Source: Epilithonimonas arachidiradicis (GTDB taxonomy: Bacteria; Bacteroidota; Bacteroidia; Flavobacteriales; Weeksellaceae). From it: 64,000 bases of DNA. Within the stretch, counting starts at the first letter, position 1. Each line of letters opens with the position of its first letter. The notes below the pieces were generated by a model, which saw only the letters and a list, made by a program, of their open reading frames with translations, did not search any database and was not told where the DNA came from. The stretch lies in NCBI RefSeq assembly GCF_003610695.1, contig NZ_RAQH01000010.1, positions 1 through 64,000 of the forward strand, read 5' to 3'. Position numbers and translations under genes: made by a program. This document shows positions 34,468-42,919 of the stretch, in pieces.

Positions 34468-34555
34468 TTTCATATTTTTAAATTTTACGTTTTACAGGAA
34501 TCGGGTTCAAATTGATTTGGTCCCGATTTTTTTATTTTAAATTTTTCTTCAAATT

Positions 34556-34588
34556 TTGATATTTCTTCAGACAAAATCCTTATCATTG
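34556..34588 (+). promoter_or_regulatory. promoter of tRNA-Ala
   Basis: TTG (34556-34558), 22 bases, TATCATTG (34581-34588; one mismatch). The mature tRNA starts 12 bases further. Confidence 0.4.
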
Positions 34589-34599
34589 CAATTCCAATT

Positions 34600-34673
34600 G
34601 GGGGATTAGCTCATTTGGCTAGAGCGCTTGCCTGGCAGGCAAGAGGCGACCGGTTCGAATCCGGTATTCTCCA
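34600..34673 (+). tRNA. tRNA-Ala (anticodon GGC)
   Basis: A 74-nt cloverleaf: acceptor GGGGGAT/ATTCTCC, D arm AGCTC...GAGC, anticodon stem CTTGC/GCAAG with loop CTGGCAG (anticodon GGC), T arm CCGGTTCGAATCCGG. The acceptor has a G-U pair at 3:70, the alanine identity element. CCA is not encoded (only the discriminator A is). Confidence 0.96.
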
Positions 34674-34686
34674 CAAACAATATATA

Positions 34687-34725
34687 AAATCAATCTTCTG
34701 AAATTCAGGGGATTGATTTTTTTAT
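34687..34725 (+). terminator. terminator after tRNA-Ala
   Basis: AAATCAATC / GATTGATTT with an inner CTGAAATTCAG pairing, then T7. The gap to the next start also holds a GC-rich hairpin at 34790-34814 (AAGGGGGCAC / TTGCCCTCTT), which I cannot assign. Confidence 0.8.
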
Positions 34726-34912
34726 TTTGGCAAAAAAATTGATGTATAAAACATAAGATAATCAAGTTCATAGAACCTGATTATTGATTAAAGGGGGCAC
34801 TCGTTGCCCTCTTAATTTGTCATTTAATCAATCGATATACTCAACTTAGGGAAGTTTTTTACAAGCTTCTCTTTTTTTTGCAGCAAATTTCTATGTTTTT
34901 TATCTTAAATGC

Positions 34913-34943
34913 TTGTTTGAGAAAATAATCTGACCTATTTTTG
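34913..34943 (+). promoter_or_regulatory. promoter of the NlpC/P60 lipoprotein gene
   Basis: TTG (34913-34915), 20 bases, TATTTTTG (34936-34943): a full match to the Bacteroidota consensus. Transcription should start about 55 bases before the ATG at 34998. Confidence 0.65.
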
Positions 34944-34997
34944 TGTGTATAACTGAAAAAAATCTTATTGAGAAACAATTACTATATAAATTTGATT

Positions 34998-35537
34998 ATG
35001 AAACAATCTGTACTGGTAATTATATTTTCAATTATTCTGGTTTCTTGTGGCGCTTCAAAGCCTGTAAAAAAATACACTTACAAAAAGCCAACAAGCATTG
35101 CCAAGTCCAATAATCTCAAAAAACTCAACTCGACTTATTCTGGCTCGGTTTCCGGCAAGAGAGCTTCGGTAATCAATGATGCCGAAAACTACCTGGGAAC
35201 ACCATACAAATATGCAGGCAGTACAAAAGCGGGTTTTGACTGCTCCGGCCTGGTTTGTAAAGTGTTTGATGAGAATGATATGAAAATGCCAAGACGTTCC
35301 CAGGATCAGGGAAAAGCCGGTGTCTCTGTCGATATCTCAAAAGTAAGACCTGGAGATTTGTTATTTTTCGCAACAGCAGGCGGATCAAATATCTCGCACG
35401 TTGGGATTGTTCACGATGTAATGAATAGCGGGGAAGTGACATTTATTCATTCTTCCACAACCAAAGGCGTGATAATTTCGTCACTTAACGAAGCTTATTG
35501 GAATAAAGCCTTTCTTTTTGCAAGAAGTGTTCTATAA
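34998..35537 (+). CDS. NlpC/P60 (C40) peptidase lipoprotein
   Basis: From ATG 34998 the protein has 179 residues. Lipobox ILVSC gives Cys17, so it is membrane-anchored in the periplasm. After a basic linker comes one NlpC/P60 domain: Cys82 in GFDCSGLV, His134 in ISHVGIV and His151 in IHSSTTKG. It cuts peptide cross-bridges in the cell wall, Spr/MepS-like. An extension to 34968 exists with another start codon, but the promoter and lipobox favour 34998. It is distinct from the SH3-bearing cytosolic C40 protein at 19.1 kb. Confidence 0.93.
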   Translation: MKQSVLVIIFSIILVSCGASKPVKKYTYKKPTSIAKSNNLKKLNSTYSGSVSGKRASVINDAENYLGTPYKYAGSTKAGFDCSGLVCKVFDENDMKMPRRSQDQGKAGVSVDISKVRPGDLLFFATAGGSNISHVGIVHDVMNSGEVTFIHSSTTKGVIISSLNEAYWNKAFLFARSVL

Positions 35538-35550
35538 TTTATTATTTTTG
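35518..35550 (+). promoter_or_regulatory. promoter of dapD, partly inside the upstream gene
   Basis: TTG (35518-35520, inside the end of the peptidase gene), 22 bases, TATTTTTG (35543-35550). dapD starts 84 bases further. Confidence 0.6.
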
Positions 35551-35633
35551 TCGCAGATATAATGATGAGGTTCAATAATTTTTTATTGAACTTTTTATTT
35601 AATATCGAGTATCATTAATCAATTATAAAAAGT

Positions 35634-36446
35634 ATGTCTTTACAGGAAAAAATCGAAAAAGCTTGGGATAACCGCGAATTATTAAAGGAGGAAGAATATC
35701 AGAATGCAGTAAGAGAAGTCGTTGCGAAACTGGATGCAGGAGAGTTGAGAACAGCGGAACCAACGGAAAACGGATGGCAAATCAACGAATGGGTGAAGAA
35801 AGGTGTTGTGATGTATTTCCCAATCCAGACTATGGAAACCATAGAAGTAGGTCCTTTCGAATTTCATGATAAAATTCCTTTGAAGAAAAACTATGCTGAA
35901 AAGGGTGTAAGGGTTGTTCCTCACGCTATTGCAAGACACGGAAGTTTTGTAGCAAGCGGTGTGATAATGATGCCCTCTTATGTTAACATCGGCGCTTATG
36001 TAGATTCGGGGACAATGGTTGACACTTGGGCAACAGTTGGAAGCTGCGCACAAATTGGTAAAAATGTTCATTTGAGTGGCGGAGTAGGAATTGGAGGTGT
36101 TTTGGAACCATTGCAAGCTGCGCCGGTTATTATTGAAGATGATGCATTCATCGGTTCACGTTGTATCGTGGTAGAAGGCGTTCGTGTTGGTAAAGAAGCA
36201 GTTCTGGGCGCAAATGTTTGTTTGACAATGTCGACTAAAATTATTGATGTGACTGGTGATGAGCCTGTGGAAATGAAAGGCTATGTGCCGGAGCGTTCTG
36301 TTGTGATTCCGGGAAGTTATACCAAGACATTCCCTTCCGGAGAATATCAGGTTCCTTGTGCATTGATCATCGGTAAAAGAAAAGAATCGACAGACAAGAA
36401 AACATCCTTGAATGATGCGCTGAGAGAAAATAATGTTGCGGTTTAG
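35634..36446 (+). CDS. dapD: tetrahydrodipicolinate N-succinyltransferase
   Basis: A 270-residue left-handed beta-helix transferase. N-terminal helical part, then hexapeptide-repeat turns: VMMPSYVNIGAYVDSGTMVDTWATVGSCAQIGKNVHLSGG, each turn starting with an I/V/L, closing with PGSYTKTFPSGEYQVPCALI. It adds succinyl-CoA to tetrahydrodipicolinate in the lysine/meso-diaminopimelate pathway. The length matches E. coli DapD (274). It is followed by a 24-base hairpin and then the glycan operon. Confidence 0.96.
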   Translation: MSLQEKIEKAWDNRELLKEEEYQNAVREVVAKLDAGELRTAEPTENGWQINEWVKKGVVMYFPIQTMETIEVGPFEFHDKIPLKKNYAEKGVRVVPHAIARHGSFVASGVIMMPSYVNIGAYVDSGTMVDTWATVGSCAQIGKNVHLSGGVGIGGVLEPLQAAPVIIEDDAFIGSRCIVVEGVRVGKEAVLGANVCLTMSTKIIDVTGDEPVEMKGYVPERSVVIPGSYTKTFPSGEYQVPCALIIGKRKESTDKKTSLNDALRENNVAV

Positions 36447-36463
36447 GATTTAGAAAAATAAAA

Positions 36464-36489
36464 GCTGCCTGTCAAATCTGATAGGCAGT
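36464..36489. terminator. hairpin between dapD and the glycan operon
   Basis: GCTGCCTGTCA / TGATAGGCAGT (one G-U) with an AATC loop. On the minus strand a T-rich run follows; on the plus strand it is not followed by Us, so it may be a weak terminator for dapD or a leader structure for the next gene, whose ATG lies 6 bases later. Confidence 0.5.
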
Positions 36490-36495
36490 TATCTA

Positions 36496-37683
36496 ATGCT
36501 AATAGCCAATTTTGTGAAACAAAAATTTTTAAAATTTATCTCAGATTACAGAATCATTTTCGTAATCTATATTATTGTAGCAGGTGTTACTGCTTACAGC
36601 AAATACAAGAGAGGAACAGGTGGTTATAATAATTACCTGATTTTCAAAGGTGTGTTTTATAATACTTTACAGGAGAAAAACATATTCCTGCAATATCCCG
36701 ATTTGTTTTTTGATAGTAATCATTATGGCGTGTTTTTTAGCCTTTTGGTTGCACCTTTTGCAATGATGCCGGATTGGCTGGGATGTATTTTGTGGAATGT
36801 TACCGGTACTCTGATTTTTCTTTTAGCCATTTACAAGCTTCCGTTTTCAGATAGAAAGAAATCTTTTTTTGCGTGGCTTTGTCTTCAGGAATTTATAACT
36901 GCAGCAACCTATTTTCAGTTTAATATTATTCTGACCGGATTGTTGATGCTGTCAGCAATTTACATTTATGAAAGAAAAGAAGCCCAATCTGCATTCGCTA
37001 TTCTCATAGGTGTTTTTGTGAAAATCTATGGAATCGTGGGACTTTCTGCTTTTTTCTTTGTTAAAAATAAAACCAAGTTCATTATTTCATTAATTGTCAT
37101 CTCGATTCTTTTCTTTGTTTTGCCAATGCTGATTTCCAGCCCGAAATTTGGAATCCAATCATACTTTGATTGGTACACTTCTCTGTCAGGGAAAAATCTT
37201 GAAAATCAAGCTTTGGGAACACGTCAGGATTATTCTTTGATGGGCGTTGTAAGAAGAGTTTTAGGCGATGCTACTATTTCTAATCTTATCTTTTTAATTC
37301 CTGGATTTGTGCTATTTATGTTGCCTTATCTAAGAACGAAACAATACAAAAATCTGAGTTTTCAACTGATGATTTTAGCATCAACCCTTTTGTTCGTTGT
37401 CCTTTTCAGCTCAGGTTCGGAAAGTCCAACTTATATTATTGCGATTGCTGGTGTCATGCTTTGGTTTTTGATGCAGAAAAAATTATCGAAAATTGATATT
37501 GTCTTATTGATTCTTGTGATGATTTTCACTTGTTTTGCATTTTCGGATTTATTTCCAAAATCTATAAAAGAAAATATTTTTATTAAATATTCTACCAAAG
37601 CAATTCCGTGTATATTAATCTGGTTTAGAGTGATGTATGAATTGCTGACGAGAGATTTTGAAAACGATTATAAATTGGACTGA
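36496..37683 (+). CDS. GT87-type membrane glycosyltransferase (DUF2029)
   Basis: A 395-residue protein of about 10 hydrophobic spans. The N-terminal loop NYLIFKGVFYNTLQEKNIFLQYPDLFFDSNHYGVFFSLL is the GT87 signature region: a polyprenyl-phosphate-sugar-dependent GT-C enzyme with acidic loop residues. LVAPFAMMPDWLGCILWNV follows. These enzymes transfer mannose or a related sugar on the periplasmic face. First gene of a four-gene run, ending 16 bases before the next ATG. Confidence 0.85.
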   Translation: MLIANFVKQKFLKFISDYRIIFVIYIIVAGVTAYSKYKRGTGGYNNYLIFKGVFYNTLQEKNIFLQYPDLFFDSNHYGVFFSLLVAPFAMMPDWLGCILWNVTGTLIFLLAIYKLPFSDRKKSFFAWLCLQEFITAATYFQFNIILTGLLMLSAIYIYERKEAQSAFAILIGVFVKIYGIVGLSAFFFVKNKTKFIISLIVISILFFVLPMLISSPKFGIQSYFDWYTSLSGKNLENQALGTRQDYSLMGVVRRVLGDATISNLIFLIPGFVLFMLPYLRTKQYKNLSFQLMILASTLLFVVLFSSGSESPTYIIAIAGVMLWFLMQKKLSKIDIVLLILVMIFTCFAFSDLFPKSIKENIFIKYSTKAIPCILIWFRVMYELLTRDFENDYKLD

Positions 37684-37699
37684 TAAATTATATAAGCAG

Positions 37700-38623
37700 A
37701 TGAAAAAGATTTCCATCGTAATTCCGGCTTATAATGAAGAAGGTAATTTATCCATAATCCACAGCGAGATAAAAAAAGTGTTTTTAAATCTTCCTGATTA
37801 TGATTATGAGATAATATATGTGAATGATGGCAGTCGAGATGCAACCCAAAAGACTTTGGAAGAGATTTCTTCTGATTGTTCTAAGTTGAAATATCTGGAG
37901 TTTTCAAGAAATTTCGGACATCAGAATGCTGTTAAAGCCGGAATGGATTATGCAGATGGAAATGCTGTGATTTCTATGGACGCGGATATGCAACATCCTC
38001 CGACTTTGATTCCCGATATGATCAAGAAATGGGAAGAAGGTTACGATGTGGTTTATACCATTAGAAAGTATTCTAAAAATATTGGTTTTTTCAAGAGAAA
38101 AACATCTGATTTTTTCTATCATATTCTATCCAGTTTATCAGATGTAGAATTGGAAAAAGGTAGTTCCGACTTTCGATTATTAGATGCTGCTGTCATTGAT
38201 GTTATCAGAAAAACGGGAGAGGCAGATATTTTTCTAAGAGGATTGGTAAAATGGGTTGGCTTCAAACAATATTCGATAGATTTTGTTGCCGCAGACCGAT
38301 TTTCCGGAAGCAGTAAATACAGCCTGGGGAAAATGATAAAATTCGCTTTTACAGGAATTACTGCATTCAGTGTGAAGCCGCTTTATTTAGCAGCTTATCT
38401 TGGATTTTTCTTCTCTTTTTTATCGTTGCTTTATATCCCTTATGTGATCTATGCATTCATTAATAAAACTGAAATTTCCGGTTGGGCATCGATATTGATG
38501 ACTGTTGTTTTCTTTGGCGGAATCCAGTTGATAATTCTGGGGATTTTGGGAATTTATATGGGGAAAATATTCAAACAAATCAAAGAGCGCCCAAATTATA
38601 TCGTCCGTTCAAAAAATTTTTAA
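37700..38623 (+). CDS. GT2 polyprenyl-phosphate glycosyltransferase, membrane-anchored
   Basis: From ATG 37700 the protein has 307 residues; the frame to 37658 opens with TTG and overlaps the previous gene. The GT2 domain shows VIPAYNEEGNLS, IYVNDGSRDAT, ISMDADMQHPP (the DxD metal site) and SSDFRLLD; two C-terminal spans follow (LYLAAYLGFFFSFLSLLYIP; ILMTVVFFGGIQLIILGILG). This layout is that of GtrB/DPM1-type enzymes that make undecaprenyl-phosphate-glucose or -mannose. It could supply the donor to the GT87 enzyme. Confidence 0.92.
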   Translation: MKKISIVIPAYNEEGNLSIIHSEIKKVFLNLPDYDYEIIYVNDGSRDATQKTLEEISSDCSKLKYLEFSRNFGHQNAVKAGMDYADGNAVISMDADMQHPPTLIPDMIKKWEEGYDVVYTIRKYSKNIGFFKRKTSDFFYHILSSLSDVELEKGSSDFRLLDAAVIDVIRKTGEADIFLRGLVKWVGFKQYSIDFVAADRFSGSSKYSLGKMIKFAFTGITAFSVKPLYLAAYLGFFFSFLSLLYIPYVIYAFINKTEISGWASILMTVVFFGGIQLIILGILGIYMGKIFKQIKERPNYIVRSKNF

Positions 38624-38626
38624 TTA

Positions 38627-39415
38627 ATGATTTTACTGAGTTTCGATATCGAAGAGTTTGATATGCCTTTGGAATATAACGGTGAGATTCCTTTGGAAGA
38701 GCAATTGGCTGTTTCAAGGAAAGGCTTGCAGAATATTCTGAATATTCTGAAGGACAATAAGATCAAAGCTACTTTTTTTTCAACTTTAGTTTTTGCGAAA
38801 AATAATCAGGATTTAGTAAAGCAATTACTTTCCGAAGGCCACGAGTTGGCAAGCCATACTTGGTTTCATTCAGATTTTAAAGAGAAACATTTAGCAGAGT
38901 CAAAACAAAAATTAGAAAAATTATTTAATACAAAAGTGGTTGGTCTCAGAATGCCAAGAATGAGTCCGGTTTCGGAAGATGCAGTTTCTGATGCAGGTTA
39001 CTTCTACAATTCATCCATTAACCCAACTTATCTGCCAGGACGATACAACAACTTCAGAGTTAGCAGGAAACCATTCTGGCAGAAGAAGGTTTTACAATTT
39101 CCGGCTTCGGTTTCTACGATGTTCAGGATTCCACTGTTTTGGCTGAGTTTTCATAACTTTCCACTTTGGATTTATAAATTTTTGTCCAAATTATCTTTAA
39201 ACGCCACAGGATTTTTGAATATTTATTTTCATCCTTGGGAATTTGCAGACATATCGAATCCAAAGTATAAATTGCCCGCCTTTACTTTTAAAAATACAAA
39301 TGAAGAGATGATAAATCGTTTTGATGATTTTATCAAATGGGCAAAGAAAAATAATTATCAATTTTCTACAACCAAAGAATTTTTGGAAAATTGGACTCAA
39401 AAAAATAAGAATTAA
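38627..39415 (+). CDS. polysaccharide deacetylase (NodB homology)
   Basis: A 262-residue carbohydrate esterase 4-type protein with no signal peptide. SFDIEEFDMP holds the metal Asp pair, HELASHTWFHSDF contains the H-x3-H metal ligands, and GLRMPRMSPVSED and NIYFHPWEFADIS complete motifs 3 and 5. It removes N-acetyl (or O-acetyl) groups from a sugar. Cytosolic position and operon context suggest action on a glycolipid or oligosaccharide intermediate. Its TAA overlaps the next ATG by 1 base. Confidence 0.9.
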   Translation: MILLSFDIEEFDMPLEYNGEIPLEEQLAVSRKGLQNILNILKDNKIKATFFSTLVFAKNNQDLVKQLLSEGHELASHTWFHSDFKEKHLAESKQKLEKLFNTKVVGLRMPRMSPVSEDAVSDAGYFYNSSINPTYLPGRYNNFRVSRKPFWQKKVLQFPASVSTMFRIPLFWLSFHNFPLWIYKFLSKLSLNATGFLNIYFHPWEFADISNPKYKLPAFTFKNTNEEMINRFDDFIKWAKKNNYQFSTTKEFLENWTQKNKN

Positions 39416-40551
39416 TGAAGATTGCTTACGACGCCAAACGTATTTTTTCCAGCTGGTCTGGATTAGGAAACTATTCCCGCGATTTGGTTCGGGTTTTAGC
39501 AACGTATTTCCCTGATAATCAATATTTATTATTCAATAAAAAAAAGTCGGATCGCGGCGAAGCAATATTGAAATTACCCAATGTAATTTTTGTCAGAACG
39601 ACTAAAGGCACGCTTTCCCGACAGCTTAAAACAGGAATCGATGCACAAAATAACAATGCAGACATTTATCACGGTTTGTCCGGCGAATTGCCTTTACGAT
39701 GGAACTCGAAACCAATCAAAAAAGTCGTGACCATTCACGATTTGATTTTCGAAAGATATCCGGAATATTACACTTGGATTGACAGAAGAATTCATTTTTG
39801 GAAATTCAAAAAAGCATCGGTTTCAGCAGATAAAATTATTGCAATTTCTGAGCAGACAAAGCAAGATGTTATTCATTATCTTAAAGTTCCGGAAAGTAAA
39901 ATCGAAGTGGTTTATCAAGGTTGTCATGCTAGTTTCAAAGAAAAACAGTCTGAAGAAATCCTCACTCAAATCAAAGAAAAATTTAATCTTCCAGAAAATT
40001 TTCTTTTGAATGTTGGAACGATTGAGCCCAGAAAAAACCTTTTGAATGTTGTAAAAGCCCTTAAAGATTCTAATATTCCATTAGTAGTTGTCGGAAGCCG
40101 GAAAAATAAAAAATATGTTCGTAAAATAGATAAACTTGTCAGACTGAGCGGAGTCGAAGTCTATTTTCTAAATAATGTTTCTATGGAAGAACTGGCTTCT
40201 GTTTACAGGTTGGCAGATATTTTTATTTATCCAAGTTTTTTTGAAGGTTTCGGGATTCCAGTCATCGAGGCTTTGTTTTCGGAAACCGTTGTGATAACAA
40301 GTAACACAAGCTGTCTGCCCGAAGCAGGTGGTCCGGATTCTGTCTATGTCAATCCTGAAAATGTAGATGATATCAAGGCTAAAATCCTGTTCCTCTGGAA
40401 CAACGAATCTGAGAGAAAACGCAGGGCGGAAAAAGGTTTGCTGTTTGTTCAGAAATTCAATGATGAGGTAATTGCTGACGAAATGATGAAAGTTTACAAT
40501 AGTTTATTAAACCACAAAGACTCAAAGTTTTCCACAGAAAACACAAAATAA
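39415..40551 (+). CDS. GT4 glycosyltransferase with repeat-derived C-terminal tail
   Basis: A 378-residue GT-B enzyme. Typical points: acceptor domain start KIAYDAKRIFSSWSGLGNYSRDLV, GTIEPRKNLLNVVKALK (donor domain), and EGFGIPVIEALFSETVVITSN with the catalytic E-x7-E pair. It retains stereochemistry and uses NDP-sugar. The ATG overlaps the previous stop by 1 base. The last 14 or so residues (NHKDSKFSTENTK) are encoded by an ACCACAAAG repeat, so the true C-terminus was probably altered by repeat insertion. Fourth gene of the glycan operon. Confidence 0.92.
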   Translation: MKIAYDAKRIFSSWSGLGNYSRDLVRVLATYFPDNQYLLFNKKKSDRGEAILKLPNVIFVRTTKGTLSRQLKTGIDAQNNNADIYHGLSGELPLRWNSKPIKKVVTIHDLIFERYPEYYTWIDRRIHFWKFKKASVSADKIIAISEQTKQDVIHYLKVPESKIEVVYQGCHASFKEKQSEEILTQIKEKFNLPENFLLNVGTIEPRKNLLNVVKALKDSNIPLVVVGSRKNKKYVRKIDKLVRLSGVEVYFLNNVSMEELASVYRLADIFIYPSFFEGFGIPVIEALFSETVVITSNTSCLPEAGGPDSVYVNPENVDDIKAKILFLWNNESERKRRAEKGLLFVQKFNDEVIADEMMKVYNSLLNHKDSKFSTENTK

Positions 40552-40580
40552 AAATAATCTTTGTGCACATTGTGCAAAAG
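40506..40580 (+). repeat. interspersed repeat, ACCACAAAG family, copy 3
   Basis: TTAAACCACAAAGACTCAAAG at the left and CTTTGTGCACATTGTGC at the right. The left arm overlaps the end of the GT4 gene and supplies its final codons and stop. Confidence 0.75.
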
Positions 40581-40588
40581 CTCAGTAT

Positions 40589-41245
40589 TTAGAAATAATT
40601 CCTTTCTCCAAAAATCGCAGAGCCTACTCTCACCGAATTTGACCCGGATTCTATTGCAATCGGAAAATCACCGCTCATTCCCATTGATAAAGTTTCTAAT
40701 GGTTTCAATTGAGACAATTCATCAAAAAGGTTTTTCAGAACAGAAAATTCTTCACGGATTTGGGTCTCATCATCCACAAAGCTCGCCATTCCCATTAACC
40801 CTTTGATTTCAACATTTGGGAAATTTCCGCTAAGATATTGATTGAATATCGCTTTAGCTTCGTCAACTGTCAAGCCAAATTTAGTATCTTCTTTTGCGAT
40901 TTTGACCTGGAGTAAAACATTGATTTTTCTATTGTTTTTTGCTGCCTCTTTATCAACTTCTTTCAAAAGCTTTTCACTGTCAATGCTTTCTATCATTGCG
41001 ATAAAACCAGCGATGTATTTGACTTTGTTGGTTTGAAGATGACCAATCAGATGCCACTCGATATCGTTAGGAAGAACGGGCTGTTTTTCCAATAATTCCT
41101 GAACTTTATTCTCTCCAAAAGCTCTTTGTCCCAAATCATAAACTTCTTTGATCTTATTTGCAGGATTGGTTTTGGAAACTGCAACCAGCTTTACGTTTTG
41201 TGGAAGTTGAGATAGGATATTCTGATAATTTTGTTCAAGTGACAT
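40589..41245 (-). CDS. YggS/PROSC-family PLP-binding protein
   Basis: A 218-residue alanine-racemase-N-like PLP carrier. Lys25 in VAVSKTN binds PLP; FGENKVQELLEK, WHLIGHLQTNK and MGMSGDFPIAIESGSNSVRVGSAIFG are the family signatures. It has no known catalysis and keeps PLP homeostasis. It lies convergent to the glycan operon and divergent from lpd, with a family 3 repeat in the divergent gap. No signal peptide. Confidence 0.95.
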   Translation of the reverse strand: MSLEQNYQNILSQLPQNVKLVAVSKTNPANKIKEVYDLGQRAFGENKVQELLEKQPVLPNDIEWHLIGHLQTNKVKYIAGFIAMIESIDSEKLLKEVDKEAAKNNRKINVLLQVKIAKEDTKFGLTVDEAKAIFNQYLSGNFPNVEIKGLMGMASFVDDETQIREEFSVLKNLFDELSQLKPLETLSMGMSGDFPIAIESGSNSVRVGSAIFGERNYF

Positions 41246-41280
41246 TGTAAATCAATTTTGAATCTGATACAAAAATAGTT

Positions 41281-41322
41281 TATTAACCACAAAGTCTCAA
41301 AGCTTTCGCAAAGACACAGAAA
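41281..41322 (+). repeat. interspersed repeat, ACCACAAAG family, copy 4 (single arm)
   Basis: TATTAACCACAAAGTCTC followed by AAAGCTTTCGCAAAGACAC. Only the left arm is recognisable, so this copy is degenerate. It lies between the YggS-like gene and lpd. Confidence 0.65.
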
Positions 41323-41411
41323 TGAAATTGATTAAACTGTATTCTTTTTGAAGAAAAACTTCTTGCTCCTTGTGTTAAAATTATATATTCTAAAAATTGC
41401 TCTAAAATTCG

Positions 41412-41419
41412 TAAATTTG
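41412..41419 (+). promoter_or_regulatory. -7 box of lpd
   Basis: TAAATTTG, a perfect TAnnTTTG, 34 bases before the ATG at 41453, which also argues against a start further upstream. TTG at 41397-41399 is only 12 bases away. Confidence 0.5.
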
Positions 41420-41452
41420 AGGAAATTTTTTTCGAATAATAATCACAAATAT

Positions 41453-42856
41453 ATGAGTCAATTTGATGTAACCGTTATCGGTTCGGGTCCTGGCGGATAT
41501 GTAGCAGCAATCAGAGCTGCGCAATTGGGTTTCAAAACAGCAATTATTGAAAAATATCCTACTTTGGGCGGAACCTGCCTTAACGTAGGCTGTATCCCTT
41601 CAAAAGCGTTGTTGGATAGTTCTGAACATTTTGAAAAGGCAAAACACGAGTTTGCAGATTACGGAATTATTATCAACGAGCCGAAAGTAGATCTGGCAAA
41701 AATGATTGAGCGTAAAAACGGTGTTGTAGAACAAACGACAAAAGGGATCAACTTCCTGATGGACAAAAACAAGATCACTGTTTTTGAAGGTGTTGGAAGT
41801 TTCGAATCTGCCACTCAAATCAAAGTGACGAAAAACGACGGTTCATCAGAAACCATCGATTCAAAATATACCATTATCGCAACCGGTTCAAAACCATCCA
41901 GTTTGCCATTCATCACTTTAGATAAAGAAAGAGTCATCACTTCCACAGAAGCTTTGAATTTGAAAGAAATTCCTAAACATTTAGTTGTTATTGGAGGTGG
42001 AGTTATTGGTTTGGAGTTAGGTTCTGTTTATTTGAGATTGGGTTCTCAGGTAACTGTTGTTGAATTTATGGACAAAATCATTCCTGGAATGGACGGAAGT
42101 TTGTCTAAAGAATTACAAAAAGTTCTTAGAAAACAAGGAATGAAATTCGAGCTTTCTACAGCGGTTTCTGCAGTGGAGAGAAACGGAGATTCTGTAAAAG
42201 TTACAGCTAAAAACAAAAAAGGAGAGGAAGTAACATATGAGAGTGATTATGTGCTGGTTTCCGTAGGAAGAAGACCTTATACAGACGGTCTTGGATTGGA
42301 GAAGGCTGGTGTTGAATTGGACGAAAGAGGACGAGTGAAAACCAATGACCATCTTCAGACTAATGTTTCTAATATCTATGCAATAGGAGACGTTGTTGCT
42401 GGCGCAATGCTGGCTCACAAAGCAGAAGAGGAAGGAACTTTTGTTGCTGAAACTTTGGCAGGACAAAAACCGCATATCAATTATAACCTGATTCCTGGTG
42501 TTGTTTACACTTGGCCAGAGGTTGCAGGCGTCGGTAAAACAGAAGAACAGCTGAAAGCAGAAGGTGTGGATTACAAAGTAGGAAATTTCCCAATGAGAGC
42601 TTTGGGAAGAAGCCGTGCGAGCGGTGATACGGATGGATTTGTGAAAATCTTGGCCGATGCGAAGACTGACGAAGTTTTAGGATTTCATATGATCGGCGCT
42701 AGAGCTGCAGATTTGGTTGCAGAAGGTGTTACAGCAATGGAGTTCCGGGCAAGTGCAGAAGATATCTCAAGAATGTCTCATGCACACCCGACTTATGCAG
42801 AAGCAGTTAAAGAAGCAGCCTTAGATGCAACGGACAAGCGTTCCATTCATATGTAA
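41453..42856 (+). CDS. lpdA: dihydrolipoyl dehydrogenase
   Basis: From ATG 41453 the protein has 467 residues; the upstream extension to 41348 overlaps the promoter. FAD motif VIGSGPGGYVAAIRAAQLG, redox pair Cys42-Cys47 in GGTCLNVGCIPSK, NAD motif VIGGGVIGLELGSVY, and the C-terminal His-Glu pair in MSHAHPTYAEAVKEA. It is the E3 component of 2-oxo acid dehydrogenase and glycine cleavage complexes. No E1 or E2 gene is nearby. A strong terminator follows. Confidence 0.97.
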   Translation: MSQFDVTVIGSGPGGYVAAIRAAQLGFKTAIIEKYPTLGGTCLNVGCIPSKALLDSSEHFEKAKHEFADYGIIINEPKVDLAKMIERKNGVVEQTTKGINFLMDKNKITVFEGVGSFESATQIKVTKNDGSSETIDSKYTIIATGSKPSSLPFITLDKERVITSTEALNLKEIPKHLVVIGGGVIGLELGSVYLRLGSQVTVVEFMDKIIPGMDGSLSKELQKVLRKQGMKFELSTAVSAVERNGDSVKVTAKNKKGEEVTYESDYVLVSVGRRPYTDGLGLEKAGVELDERGRVKTNDHLQTNVSNIYAIGDVVAGAMLAHKAEEEGTFVAETLAGQKPHINYNLIPGVVYTWPEVAGVGKTEEQLKAEGVDYKVGNFPMRALGRSRASGDTDGFVKILADAKTDEVLGFHMIGARAADLVAEGVTAMEFRASAEDISRMSHAHPTYAEAVKEAALDATDKRSIHM

Positions 42857-42888
42857 GATTGAATTTCATTATTCAGATACTAAGATTA

Positions 42889-42919
42889 AGAGAAGCAAAT
42901 ATTTTGCTTCTCTTTTTTG
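42889..42919 (+). terminator. intrinsic terminator after lpd
   Basis: AGAGAAGCAAA / TTTGCTTCTCT with a 3-base loop, then a T tract. The ~200 bases to the next start carry a -7 box at 43100 and no gene. Confidence 0.88.

Noticed and set aside
41348-41453. Upstream extension of lpd
   Set aside because: It would include the promoter -7 box and adds a non-conserved 35-residue leader before the FAD motif.
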